From contig OZ018408.1 in NCBI GenBank assembly GCA_963969595.1, positions 434,001 to 498,000 of the forward strand: a stretch of 64,000 bases of DNA, given 5' to 3'. Position 1 is the first letter of the stretch; the number at the start of each line of letters is the position of its first letter. Below the pieces are notes generated by a model. That model was not told the DNA's origin. It searched no databases and saw nothing but the letters and a program-made list of their open reading frames with translations. Below are positions 1 through 11,601 of this stretch, piece after piece. The stretch comes from Neckera pumila (taxonomy: Eukaryota > Streptophyta > Bryopsida > Hypnales > Neckeraceae). A program made the translations under genes and the position numbers.

Positions 1-251
1 CCATCACCAAAGTTTTTCAATTTTTTCCCATGTGAAAACAAGTATGAGAATTTGTGAAGGCAATTGAAATCATAGTTTTCAGATAGAGTATGAATTAGCT
101 ATGATTTCTCAAGTGTTCAACCCAAAGAAGTCGTGAGACTACCCCAAAAGCAACTGCAAGTGTATCCATAATGCTCACCTACCTCTTCTAAAGGAGACAA
201 TTTTTTTTTATATGAGGATGGCCATAAAAAGTCACTTCCTACAATGACTTA

Positions 252-1635
252 GAGCATCTGCAATGCAGATACAGTAAAACAACCCTCTACTAGCAAATTG
301 GAGGGGCATTCCGCTAGGCCTCCACAGTGCTGCTTTTTTTTTGGAAAAAAAGACCCAATGCAGAACCGGCAATCCAAATGTCAAATGGACTTTTCCACAT
401 TAAAAAAAGAAAGAAAGGACAAGAATCTACATTAAAAAAGACTTTTCATGCAAACAAGGGAAGGTTGCATTGAATGGTACACATTACAATGTGGGAAAAG
501 GTATGACAACAATGACTATTTTTACAGGGAGTCAACTCACGGGCCCTTCACATTTTGCAAATTAGCCAATCCCGGGTGGTCGCATACCGAGGCCGTGGGA
601 CTAACGTGGAGCTTGACAGTCGCATTGGGGCGTGCATTTAACCCCTAAAGGTTTTTGACTACATTTTCACCAAAATCGCTCCAAAATTGCCATTTCTAAT
701 ATAAGTACCAAACTTTAGAAAAAAAACATTTTTGGACACATGTAACCGTAAGATCTTATAGTGCACTGGTTTGAGAAGATGTGGAAAAAATTTCAAAATT
801 TTCCACCATGTAGATTGCAAGATATTAGTGTTTGAATTGAGAAAAATCCATTTTTTGTCCTTGCAAAAAACCGGGCAGCTGCACTTCACAAGGGCACATT
901 TGTATGAAAAAATGTCCAAAATGGTGGTTGCTCTTTAGATTCATTTTTGAAGTCAAGTTGGCTATGTGCTTGAAAAAATTCAGATCATTTGGATTTGTAC
1001 AACATATAAGAAAAAAATAGTAAATAGAAAGAAGTAGAGAATGACAAAACACTAAATTGTTAACAATTTAATTATGGAATTAAAAAATGACAATCCCAAT
1101 GGTTATAATATTTTAATAACCTATCTACACCCAATCTTTTTATTTTTGTTCAAAAATATTGAAAATTGAGTTAAATAAAGGACTTTAAAGTTTATTTTAG
1201 AGTAGGAAATCTACAATTGCCCGCAAACTAGAACACCTCATAATTCTCATCTTATAAATCAAAATGGAATGATTCAAAGCATTCCATGTATATTTAAATC
1301 TAGAGAACCAATTTCAAATTTTTATTTTTTTTAAAAGTGATTTTTAAATAACTTTTTTAGCTGCCCGCCGAGCATTGAAAATCACATATCATACAATAAC
1401 TTTTTAACCATGCGGTCAAAAGTTATGAAAATTGTTGGGCCTTAAAGCTACTCCTTGGGAAAATATTGTGTGAAAATTTCAAAGAAAAAAAATAAAAACT
1501 TTACTCGTACTTAGCTGCCCAAAAATGCTATGTTCTCAAAAAGCATGTTCAATGCTTTAGGAGTTAAGTCCAATTTGCTTTTCAGATGTTACAGTGCCGC
1601 TACCGTCCTTATTACAGGGTGCATTGCAGATGCTT
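252..1635. mobile_element. TIR transposon with 3-bp TTA target duplication (PIF/Harbinger-like, non-autonomous)
   Basis: The left end reads GAGCATCTGCAATGCA and the right end is its inverted partner TGCATTGCAGATGCTT, 15 matching positions. TTA lies directly outside both ends (249-251 and 1636-1638), as expected for a PIF/Harbinger target duplication. The segment is missing from the homologous element at 54154-54589, which shows it is an insertion. No transposase is recognisable, and much of its length is a second, nested element (638-1567). The superfamily call rests on TSD length and terminus style only. Confidence 0.6.
638..1567 (+). mobile_element. TTAA-bounded TIR element, copy A (nested)
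   Basis: It begins TTAACCCCTAAAGG and ends CTTTAGGAGTTAA, an inverted pair. Internal sequence is diverged but colinear with the copy at 41126-42009: the blocks around 'gccatttcta', the following 'gtaa..gatctta' and 'gatattagtgtttgaa' recur in the same order. It sits wholly inside the element at 252-1635. No ORF of note, so it is a non-autonomous element. Confidence 0.6.
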
Positions 1636-1781
1636 TTACACTGAAATTACTGCATGTTCCTAATAAGGTCACTAATTACTCCATTGAAGTTAGGTGAGAT
1701 ATTGATTGTGGTCAAAAAAACCACAATGGGGTCATCGTGTGTCCTCCATGGGTCATTTGACCACAATGGGCTGCTTTACCT

Positions 1782-2963
1782 TAATCATTACTTATGTGTG
1801 TTCATTGTGTTTGATTTCATGAATTAATTATTACCACTAATTAATATTACGTAATTAATTAGTATTGCAAATTAGCATTACTGTGTATGCGGTATGTTCT
1901 GTGCACAATGTCACTTTGTGGATTTCAGTTGCCCTCAATGATATGCAGGCAACGTACTGTACAGTACAACTTCGTCCATAGTGCACAGTACTTACTATAA
2001 CTTACACAACAATACACACTAACCTCCAAGCAGTGTTTTTTTTCTGGCTATTTGGTGCAAAATTGCACCAAATTTTATGGCCTGGCACCAAGCCTATAGA
2101 AAAAATTGGTACTTAAAAAGTGGAAAATCGCCAAAAAATTTCAAATAAAAAAAAAATCATGGATGAAATCGCCAGATTGTGGATGAAAACTGAATTATGA
2201 ATATGTGATATAATCTAATATGATATTTTCTATCCAATATGTGGATGAATGTTGAAATTTTGAGCACCACTATAACATTCAATATCGCCGCTTTGACACT
2301 TCATTAAAAATGAAAAAAAAAAACTGCCTCCAACTACTGTATCCAATGGTTAGTGTCGAGAAAAAAAAAAAAAAAAAAATTGGCGTAAGAATTTGGGGAT
2401 TTTATTTTTTCACAGTTTGTTGGTTTTTGAAGGAAAAAAGACCAAAGTTTTAAATTTTTCAGACATTTTCTGAACCACAATTGCCAAATTTAATTAACTA
2501 TTTAGCATGGAAATGTTGAACCTGACCACCGGGTACGATATTCAAGCAAATTGTGTGGATTGAGGACCGATCTGTTAGTTTGCGATACCCCTCGAACTGG
2601 GGCATTCCCGTGCCCCGGCAGGGCATCAATACGTCGTCGCATGTCACGAACCGAAGGCAGAGTCTACTGTACCCAATCAGTTCCGGAATGGGTGCCCCCG
2701 ATACCCGGGATTCTGGGAATTTGTGATCAGGGTATACGGGCGGGTAGAGGCTTAGTCCAGGTCGTACATGGGTACGGGTACAGTAGTGATATACGGTCGG
2801 GTGCTGGGGCCCTGGAGGCTGCTCTCTCTTCTGTGAGTGCTGCTGCTGTTGTGTCTTGGCGTTGCTTTTGCGTGCTTGGCCTTCGATTGTCGGAGTAAGT
2901 TAATTGCAACAACTGGAAGTGGAAGCAATCCTTGAAGCCCTGAAACCCTAGAGAGCGGCAGCT
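1782..2963. other. Intergenic and 5' flank of the FAM114-like gene
   Basis: AT-rich DNA with homopolymer A/T runs up to about 2.5 kb, including an A-run near 2362. It then changes to balanced composition from about 2.55 kb to the start codon, probably promoter and 5' leader. The open frames across the ATG show no protein-like composition. No RNA gene seen. Confidence 0.5.
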
Positions 2964-3252
2964 ATGATGGAGATGCAAGAAAGCGACGACGTCGCACTGG
3001 TACCCAAGGAGCCGGTCCTTGCGCCTGCTCCTGCCGCAGCAGCAGCAACGTCGTCGAGTGGTGCGGGCGGGGGCGGATGGGGCTGGGGCTCGTGGAAGTC
3101 CTCCGCCTTCTCCGTCTTGAACGAGATCCAGCAGGCGGCTACTGACGCTGCTGAGGAGATTCAGAAAAATGTGAGTCCGATGCGGGGCTGTCTGCTGTTT
3201 GCGTAGTTTTCCAGGGAAGAGTGTTTTTGTTAGGGCGGGTTTTGTGTTGATG

Positions 3253-3295
<43 letters not shown>

Positions 3296-6200
3296 CGCGA
3301 TGTCCAGGTGAGAACGAGATGGTGTCAACGTTGAGGAGTAATCGATTGTTGTGCAATCGCGGCTACGCTGGAGGCGTTCAGAAAGATTGCATAGTTGTTT
3401 TCAAGGAGCTTTGCTGGATTATGGTGATTTTTTAATACTCAATTGCTCCCTGCGCTAATCGAGGACTTTTTTTTTTTTTTTTTTTTTTTTCCCGCGATGT
3501 TGTCAAGGCAGCTTTCAATATCTTAGATTAGGTATTTGAAATGGAAATGTGAGTAGGTCTCAATGTTTTTTGTGCGCCTAAGGTCGGGGTTCATGGAAAT
3601 TGCGTTTAATGCGAGGGGTATTGCCAGACGTAGCAGCTTAGATTTGAAGCAAACTCGCTAATTTTCCCCCCTCTAGTTGTTAGGGTGTCCAGTAGGAAGC
3701 TACGAAAAGTGGTTTTTCATACAGCTTGATATAATTTTCCGTTTTGCAGCCTGCTTGACTCAGAACTTTTAAAGTCCCCTGTACCGTATATTAACTGGAA
3801 ATATATCAGTTCTTGCAGACTTTTGAGAATTAAGAAAGAAACTCAAGTGCTGCAAAGGGCCCCAAGAAATTAAATCTATAACCGCATTAGAGTAGTCAGA
3901 TATAGGAATGGTTTTGTCAGTATAGCCTAAATCATTTCTTACATTGCACGGGGTACAATAAGGTCTTTTTAGTGCCTCAGCCATGAATAGCGGCTTCTTC
4001 ATGAGTACATGGTGTATGAATGCCTACACGATGTGAGAGATAGACAAGTGTCTATCTTATGGACTGCAGAGATAGTCATATAAGTCTTGGATCGCGTTCT
4101 CAATAGGTTTATGGCAACTTTATGCCTTAATTGTAGTTGACATCAATTGTCTTTGTATTGGTATTGAATATATTGGAACAAATGGAAGTCTTTTCTGCAG
4201 GTAATTTCCTTGCGATCAGTCCAACTGTTCGCCTTGGTATGTTGTGAAATCATCAGTGAACTAAAATCAGGCTAAACTGGTACTCCCCTTCAATTAGATA
4301 CTGATATATGCTTCTGCTTTAGCTTATCGTGCTTTTCAATCGCTTGAGAATCACTTCAAATATCGTAGAATGGCCTTTTTTGCCTTCTAGGCTGTCTTTC
4401 TGCTCCCCTTCGTCGCTCATGGACATATGTCTCACCTTTTCAGGTCCTTCAGTTTTTTACGATGATTTAATTATTCGGGCTTGTCGTTGCAGGCAGCAGC
4501 AGCAGCGAAGGGCATTGCAGATCTGCAGCAGACTGTAATGGATGATGCACTGGTAGATAGTGAGGAAGTAGACTCTCTCAAGGAAGAGAAAAAGGAGCTC
4601 GAGAGTGCTGACCCTGAGGGAGCCACTGAAGAAGATGCTCGGCGCAAGGCTGCTTTACAGAAATTCGAGACTGCAAGCGAAGACTCTTTTCTAGGCCAGG
4701 TCTGCAAGCATTGCGCTGATGAGATTTCTGCTTAAATTTCAGGTGTTTATGTCTCAGGAAGGTATACAAAGTCGGGATGTGCTCATCATCTTTTTCTCTT
4801 TGATTGTGATCAATGCAGGGTCTAAAGGTATTGGATGACTCTGTTGATAACCTGACTACGGGTGCATGGCAAGCGCTAGGGAATGCATGGAAGGGGAGTG
4901 TCAACCTGGTGCAAAAGTAAGTTCACAAGCATAGGGCTTGAAGTCATAAAATAAGTGGAAGAGGATCCTAATTTTTGCACTGTAGGGCTCAATTGGCAAG
5001 GGAAGTAGTAACAGACCGAAAATGTTATGGATGCAGGTTGGAGAGCACGACCTTAAATCAAGGCGGGGTTCTTCCACCAAATCTTCTCCAGGTGAGCATG
5101 GGCTGCTTGCTCGTTTAAGCCGATAGTATCACGCCCCAAGGGTCGTGGAAGAGGTTGTAACAACCTAGATCCAAGGTAGTAGGATGTGTCCCAGTTGCAT
5201 GCAAATCAAAGGTTCCTATCACCTCCACCACTATTTCCCTGGCCTATCTTCGATCACTTTTGAGGATAAAAGCTTAGGGATGGTCTCATTGGATTTGACT
5301 GGGAAAAAACTTTGATTTGATACCCCAAATTGAAAGAAATGCCCCCCAAAATTTGCACATTTGTGTAGTGAGTCTACCTCTTCAACACGTACCCCGGGGC
5401 AGTGTGATTCAGATAACGTTGGAAGTCAATAATTATGGAAATGTTGGAAAATCCAAGGCATCGAATTAGTTTGATTGAGTCAATGAGTACCCCAGACCGT
5501 TTCAGGACTCTAACCTACCATTTCTGATCTCTGATTCCAGAGTAGCAGAGAGCTTACTGTTAAGGGCATACGTGCCCTGGAGTATGTTGGTAGGGAGACG
5601 TTGGACATTTTGGCATCTGAGACGGGTTTTGAACTTGAAACGGACGAGAAAGGGCCTGAGGAGGAGACCACTGGAGAAGTGGAGAGCTACACCGAGGACG
5701 TTACTTTTGACCGCTGCTTTTACATATATGGCGGACCAGAACATATGGAGGTTATTGCTCTCTACTCTTAAAAGTTTCTTACACATCCGTTTCTTACACA
5801 AAGTTTCTTACACATCCAAGAATATGGTCTTGATTAGAACCATAGTCTTTCACACTTCATATTGGCCTATGTGCTGCATTCCTTTGATCTTCTTTGTTGT
5901 TAAGTTAGATTTTTGACATTTTCAGGAGTTGGAAGAGTTATCCAATCACTACACATTATTGTGTAACCGAGCAAAGGCAAAGTTATCAGGCGAGGAAAGA
6001 ACTGCTTTTGAATCGCAATTAAAGCAGCTGCAACAAGTTTTGTCATTCAACGGGGATACTGAGACTGATTCACCAGATTCTGGCAAGGGCAAGAAAGTTG
6101 CTGGTGCTTCTCACAACGGAAATGAAATTCGTGCACTTCGCGAATCAAGTGTCAGCCAAGCTGCAGAGATGGCTACTGGGTAAATGTGCTCATTGAGTTT

Positions 6201-7310
6201 GTTTCAGGTCTCGTCTATTGTGGAAGCTCTAATCATAGCTTTACTTTTGATCGCCTGATCATAGCCTTACTTTTGCAACTATTCAGATGTGGCTGCCATC
6301 TCGGGTTCTGAGCGTGGCTGCCCTGTTGCAGTTTTGCAGCAACACTGAGCGGATTGGCGATGTCAGAGGTCGTGCAGAAATCAAATGATCGGCTGGACGC
6401 TATTAAGGCAGATAGCATTCATGTAAGCATTTTTCCCTGCCTTCTGCATGTCACCTTGAGTTGCTGTGCAGGGTGGAAGTTTCTTCCGACTCGCAGGGCA
6501 TGATCATGGGTGAGGATTTATTAGTTCGCCATTGAGTTCTTTGCGTGTTGTCCTTCACGTGCGGGTGACGTCCAGCGCAACAGCTGTGAATGGACTGACA
6601 AGGCGTACAGTTGCATGGGACGCACTCTTTGGTCATTTGATATGGAAAAACTGCTGACAACGGCAATTGCCTGAATTACAGAGGCTCTCGGAGCTTTGCA
6701 CTTTGTGCATCGGGCATTTGCTACTGCTTGGGAAACTGGTTCTTACACGTGAAAAAGAGGCAGAGGGAATGGATTGGTCCGAGGATTGTGTGGCTCGGGG
6801 CCAAGCGATCAAAGCACGCGCATGCGCCATGACAGCTGATATTGAAGCTGTGTCTGATAGCTTTGTCACAGGCATGTCTTCTAGCTTGGAACTTCTTTTC
6901 AGCTTTAACATCCCCATCACATAATTAGATATTGTCTTATAATTGAAATTGAGGGTCCAATCTGGAATAAGGAAAGAAGTTGAATTTTATACTCATCTGA
7001 ATTTATCAGCTTGAACATCAATGACTCTGGTAAGTGGGTTGCTCCACTATTACTGACAAAGTTTGTGTTATCAGCTGTTGGAGATGTAGCAGCTGCATTT
7101 CAAGCTGCTATTAAGAGTGAAATCCGCATCGCTAAAGAAGGGGATGAGGAAGATGTAAGGCAAGGGCTGCAAAAAGGAGGTTCTATTGAAGATAGGGCTC
7201 AAGCTTTGAACAGCGACATTCAAGAAGTTGCAAGCATTGCAGTCGAGAAAGTTCATGACGGCCTCCAGTTTCTTACATATGTAGTGCTCTCCACATCCCT
7301 GAAAAAGTAA
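2964..7310 (+). CDS. FAM114/DUF719-family protein (Noxp20-like), nine exons, 515 aa
   Basis: Exons by splice sites and frame: 2964-3170, 4493-4699, 4819-4916, 5037-5091, 5541-5750, 5926-6179, 6332-6422, 6682-6871, 7075-7310. The start is the first ATG after the leader. The N-terminus is acidic then Ala-rich, followed by a Gly/Trp segment (GGGGWGWGSWKSSAF, about aa 35-49), an Ala-rich helix, and the family hallmark VDNLTTGAWQALGNAWKGS near aa 145-165. The C-terminal half is predicted helical. Animal FAM114A proteins are reported as Golgi/RAB2-linked; a trafficking role here is inference from family. Intron 8 (6872-7074) needs a GC donor (CACAG|GCATGT); no GT donor nearby keeps frame. Intron 1 holds a GA microsatellite and a poly-T tract. 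Confidence 0.8.
3257..3290. repeat. (GA)n microsatellite in intron 1
   Basis: About 16 uninterrupted GA units just downstream of the first donor of the FAM114-like gene. GA/CT tracts near 5' gene ends are common in plants. A poly-T tract follows at about 3468-3490. Confidence 0.9.
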
Positions 7311-7977
7311 CCAACAGTCGGCGCCTGGGCATCTCAGCCACTTTGTTCATGCATTATTCTCCAATAATTTATGAGAGTCGAGCTGAAGGCATCATGTTGC
7401 ACAGAACTGACAATAAGAGGGTTGTCTTTTGATTTTTTGTTTTTTGATTTGTCCCCCCTTCTTGTTCAATAGTTGTTTATTACAAACTCCTGACCCTTTG
7501 TAATTATGCAAATTTAATTTGTTTCAGGGATAACTCCTGATTTTTTGAGGCTGTGATACTCTGACTTTTTAGATACTTAGGTCTATTTATTTCTGCTGTT
7601 AAGGTTGCGACAGTTAATGGTCTTGAGGACGGAGTCTTTTCTTCTTAATTTGCCTACTGTGACATATGGTCAATCTCAATTTCAACATTTTTCCTTATGA
7701 TCAACGACTCTGGCGGTCTGGCCCTTGACATGAGGAATGTCCAGTTCAGATAAACAAATGAAATACTACAAAGTGTTATATTGAAAATTAGCTTGTCACA
7801 ATACTGTACAATGGGGGGACAAAAGTATCTTTGCCCCCTTTTGTTCCCACAAATGCTCCCATTTTCAAACACTATTTTAAAGTAGTGCGTGCATTTGATA
7901 CGAATCTCATCTCCCCCACCAAAGAAGTTGAAGAATCATGTTACCACAAAAAGTAAGGCTTTAGAATTGGCAGACAA
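7311..7977. other. 3' flank of the FAM114-like gene
   Basis: T-rich sequence after the TAA at 7308-7310, consistent with 3' UTR and terminator-proximal DNA. No further coding or RNA feature is visible before the decayed phosphatase gene. Confidence 0.45.
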
Positions 7978-9761
7978 AACGGGCAAACAAAAGAAGTGTT
8001 CCTGAGTTGAAAAGAATCCAGCAGCCAACAAAAAACGGGCAAACAAAAGAAGAAGTGTTCCTGAGTTGAAAAGAATCCAGCAGCCAACAAAAAGCGGAAG
8101 TAGGCAACTAAGTCGCAAAAGAATAAAGAAACTCCAGGACATCGTTCGAAACTTAATTTGACTGGCGCATTCAATCGAACTGAAGAGGTTACGGAGGTTG
8201 CTAATGATTCTTTAGGGCGGGTTGTAGATTCAGAAATAGCCAATTCTGAGGGCATACTAAATGATGATGAGAGTGCGGCGGCTAAGCTCCTCCTATCTTG
8301 TTCAAAGAAGGATGCACGAATTGCACCAGCTCAAGACCCTCTTCCTATAGAAGTTCTTGCTAAGCACCACAGTGACTCTACTAGCGAGTGGGTGGATACG
8401 CTATAATCGGACTTAGTTGGACTCTCATCTGGAGATCCCCAAATGGTTCCTAATCCGATTGTAATGGAGGGCATGTTTGATACAATTCGCACAGATACGT
8501 TGGGAGACCTCAACCTGCTGAGTCCAAAGGTGTTTGCCAAGCCAATTTGTGGATACGGAGAAGGTTAGTACTAGTGATATGGTTTAGAAACTTGTATCCT
8601 TGTAAAGTATGAGTAAGTAGACATGCACCTCTTCATACATGTCTATTGTAGTTTGATGCAAAGTTGTACTTTCCGTTCTGTCTATCTTACAAATGCCATT
8701 TTTATGTTGTTTGTTGGACAGGATGCACTACTTGGAGAAGTGGATGACTCTGGTGATGGAGTTCTCTCGATTGTGTCGGGGAACATGGAGGAAGGGAAAG
8801 GCATTCATGTGGCTAAAGAAGGGGAGCGGCTCGAATTGGCGCAAGAGAAGGGGGACGAAGTGGCAGAGGAGATGGAGACCAAGGTGGATGAGAAGAAGGG
8901 CGACAATGTAGCGGAGGGAGGTGGATTGGAGTGGCCGAGGAGAAGGGGGCTAGATTTAAAGGGGGGAAAGGGGCCGTGGTGGAGGAGAAGGAGGCTAATT
9001 TGGATGTCGCAAAAGGTGCTTGTGGTGACTTTCAATTTTATTCTACATGATTTTTTTGTTGTGTGTACCATTTGAATTTTGAATCTAAGTTTGTGCTCTA
9101 TCCATTATCTACAAATCTTCAGCCACCTCCGCTAATAATGGCAACCATAGTAGATCAGGTACCTTGATGGCGTTATGCTGTGGTCCTAGACTTGAACGGA
9201 CTTCTTATTCACCGGAAATACCACAAAATTAAGCCCATAGTAATTCAGAGACTGGGTCTCAGGGATTCCCTTGATTGGCTCGTCCCTAAGGCACAAATTA
9301 TATTCTGGAGCAGTATGTCAAACAAGAACATGTGGCCGTTATTAAAGAAGGTGTTGTCGTACACTTAATTTTGTCCTAAAGAGGTCACTTATCTTATGCA
9401 AAATGTTTGCATTGAATTCAAGTATAGGATTCCAAAGGAGCCAGAGAAGCCCATATTTTTGAAGGACTTGAAAACTTTGCTTGATATGAAGTTCATTCAT
9501 TCTTTAGAGAATGTCCTCTTGGTTGATGACAATCCAATTAAGAATCTATCGAACGATTGTTCTGGCGCTATTCATCCAAAAACATGGTTTGGTGAAAGGG
9601 ATGACCACTTCTTGGATGCTTGCTTGTGGCCTTGGCTTGACGGTCTTCTTATGTCCAATAATTATGCCGGTTTTGTTAAGGCCAACCTACTCCTTGGTTG
9701 TCAACTCCCAGAGAGTCCACTGGGCAGACTTGCGATTCTGATTTTGAAAGGATGTCTTTAA
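7978..9761 (+). pseudogene. Decayed FCP1/NIF-domain HAD phosphatase-like gene
   Basis: Exon-like segments: about 8104-8563, 8722-9015, 9168-9350 and about 9420-9761. The third carries AVVLDLNGLLIHR (HAD motif I; first Asp kept, second replaced by Asn as in one plant FCP-like group as I recall it) and IIFWSSM. The fourth carries KEPEKPIFLKDLKTL and VLLVDDNP, the FCP1-homology core. Upstream segments are acidic and low-complexity. Lesions: in-frame TAA at 8404-8406 with the frame open on both sides; TGA at 9165-9167 just before the HAD motif; a frame change near 8930 (VAEGGG in one frame, VAEEKGARFKGGKG in the next); and a 56-bp tandem duplication at 7980-8095. The phase between the first two segments does not match. 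Most likely a pseudogene; a differently spliced live gene is less likely. Confidence 0.65.
7980..8095. repeat. Tandem duplication, period 56 bp
   Basis: The unit from CGGGCAAACAAAAGAAG to CAGCAGCCAACAAAAA occurs twice (starts at 7980 and 8036) and is nearly identical except for three extra bases in the second copy. One frame of each copy encodes basic residues (SVPELKRIQQPTK). The 56-bp period breaks frame between copies. The near identity points to a recent event. Confidence 0.85.
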
Positions 9762-10787
9762 GATGAATAATTTTGTTAACTACTTGGCAATTGAAGTGAG
9801 GTTTCTGAAATTGCACAATATATATGGTACCTTTTGAAATGCCTTCTTCAGGCCTCCTATGATACACAATACCAGAGATTAATGTTCATCTCTAACAACG
9901 CATATTGTTTATTTGGAATATTTGCACCATTGAAATTCTTTGTCATACTTTTTGATGTGTTAATATTTGAGTTGTATTGACAGAGTTTGTTTGTAGTAGA
10001 CATTGAAAGTGACGAGTGCAAGCTTAGCAATGAGGATTATTCCATCCTTGCAATAATTGTGGTCCTTGTCCACTGTGCATGGATCCCTTCTGATTAATCT
10101 AGTTTGGCAATATACATCGGGAGATCTCCCGATGGTTGGAGACCTTCAGTTTTGTGGTTGTGGATGGTTTTCAATTGACTTTGTACTGAGTTGGGTCTTT
10201 GCAGAGGGTGGTGCTCATTGTATTGACAGACCCTCTATACATTGAAGGTGCTGTTCCGGATTCTTGATAGACCATCCTAATTCAACGCTTCCGGAATCTT
10301 GTTGGATTGATGTTGGCGAAGACCTTTATTGGTATCTGGTCAAAAATGTCAACTTCAAAATTAGTAAAGTTTCTTCGAGTCTTCGACGTATGCTTCTAGA
10401 GAGTATTATTTCAAGGCTGTTTCTTATTAAACGATTTGACTTCCCGGAGAAGTCAGATAGCCATCCTCATAGACGCGATCTCTTGACAGATCTCTTTAAA
10501 AGTACTACAATGCGCAACTTACTCAGGAATCAAATTCTTGTGTTCATAGATATGGATCCTCTAAACATCGAGCGGAATTTTATAATATACCCATTGGTAT
10601 GTGTTAGGGATACACGGATTAAAAATTGAAAGTATAGTACTTTAGAGAAGGCAAGCAATGCTTTCTTTGTTTCAATAGGCATACTCCTATACAATGATAT
10701 ATATAAATGAATAAATGGTAGGAAGTCCACCTTCCTTTACTATACAATTGTCCTGATTGTGTATGTATTTGTGCAATCTTTATAGGA
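9762..10787. other. Intergenic DNA with an unassigned open frame at 10264-10629
   Basis: Mostly AT-rich. One plus-strand open stretch (10264-10629, about 120 codons) has mixed composition with an LLRNQILVFIDMDPLN-like segment, but I recognise no family and see no convincing splice context. It may be another scrap of the decayed neighbour or chance. Confidence 0.35.
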
Positions 10788-11230
10788 TGACATTTGAAGA
10801 TCTCCAAATCTCTTGTTCATTCAACTAAAGTGTTGGTATTGTTGTATTTCTATAATGTTGCGGGCTGGGATGATATTAAAAGATCTCTACATATTAGAAT
10901 GGCACTTTCTAAGTTCAAAAGATTTTAGGATTTATAATTCCTAAGTCAAGTGTTGGAATCTTTCTTGTGTATGTATTTCTGTAATATTGAGAAGATGACA
11001 TCAAAAAATCTCTAGATCTCTTGCATCCAAGTAAAATGTTGGAAATGTCAAATATCATAGTGTATTTTTATAATGTTAAGGGACGGGATGATAGCAAAAG
11101 ATCTCCAAATCTTTACTTCCTAAGTTCATTGTTTGGATTATCATTCTATATGTACTTGTGTAATATTGAGGAGATGACATCAAAAGATCTGCGGTCTCCA
11201 ATTCCAAAGTCTAGTGCTGGAATTCCTTAG
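10788..11230 (+). repeat. Degenerate tandem repeat, about 80-120 bp units
   Basis: Five units start with variants of GATGACATCAAAAGATCT at about 10788, 10870, 10993, 11089 and 11174. Each runs through 'cctaagttcaagtgttggaat' and 'tgtatttctgtaatattgag' variants. Units are diverged with indels, so this is an old local array. No coding capacity. Confidence 0.7.
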
Positions 11231-11404
11231 TCTACTTCATGAATCAATTGAATACTTTTGCCCAATCATGTAAACGTGTAAGAAAATGAATGCTCATTGC
11301 TTATATACAATCCACTTTTTTTAAAAGCAAATTTGGGGTATTCATACAAAAATCTCCAATTCATTTTGCTAAAATCATACAAATAAACAAAGCCCTAATG
11401 TATT

Positions 11405-11601
11405 CAGTGATAAAATATGATTTCTTCTACTGCTCTCGGGTACCAGTTGAAATAAAAATTACTCCATACATTTTTAGAAAGCTAATGTGATTTTCTATTT
11501 TGAAAAAAGTTTCAAAAAATCAGGTCAAAATTTGAGGTCACACCAGCCTACCTCAAAATCCCAAATGTCCCTCGAGGGGACTTTGGTCCTTTAGAGGTTA
11601 A
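11405..11601 (+). mobile_element. TTAA-family element, right-end fragment
   Basis: Matches the last 200 bp of the element at 41126-42009: AAGTTTCAAAAAATCA, 'gaggtcaca', 'caaatgtcc', ending CCTTTAGAGGTTAA. No left terminus was found upstream, so this is a truncated copy. Confidence 0.55.

Larger units (their letters stand above)
1..1781. mobile_element. AGGTAAA-type inverted-repeat element, left end outside window, split by an insertion
   Basis: Bases 1-248 and 1639-1781 match, in order, the intact element at 54154-54589. Shared stretches include the block ending in AAAAGTCACTTCCTACAA and the block from GTTCCTAATRAGGTCACTAAT to the terminus. The right end reads TGGGCTGCTTTACCT followed by TA, the same terminus as the other copy. 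The middle, 252-1635, is absent from the second copy and is a separate insertion. No protein-coding capacity is visible, so this is a non-autonomous DNA element. The superfamily is not assigned; a TA (or TTA/TAA) target duplication is suggested by the second copy. Confidence 0.65.

Noticed and set aside
2727..3356. 209-codon minus frame over the FAM114-like start
   Set aside because: Contains an RSLSLSLS-type run from the GA microsatellite and antisense of exon 1. A shadow frame.
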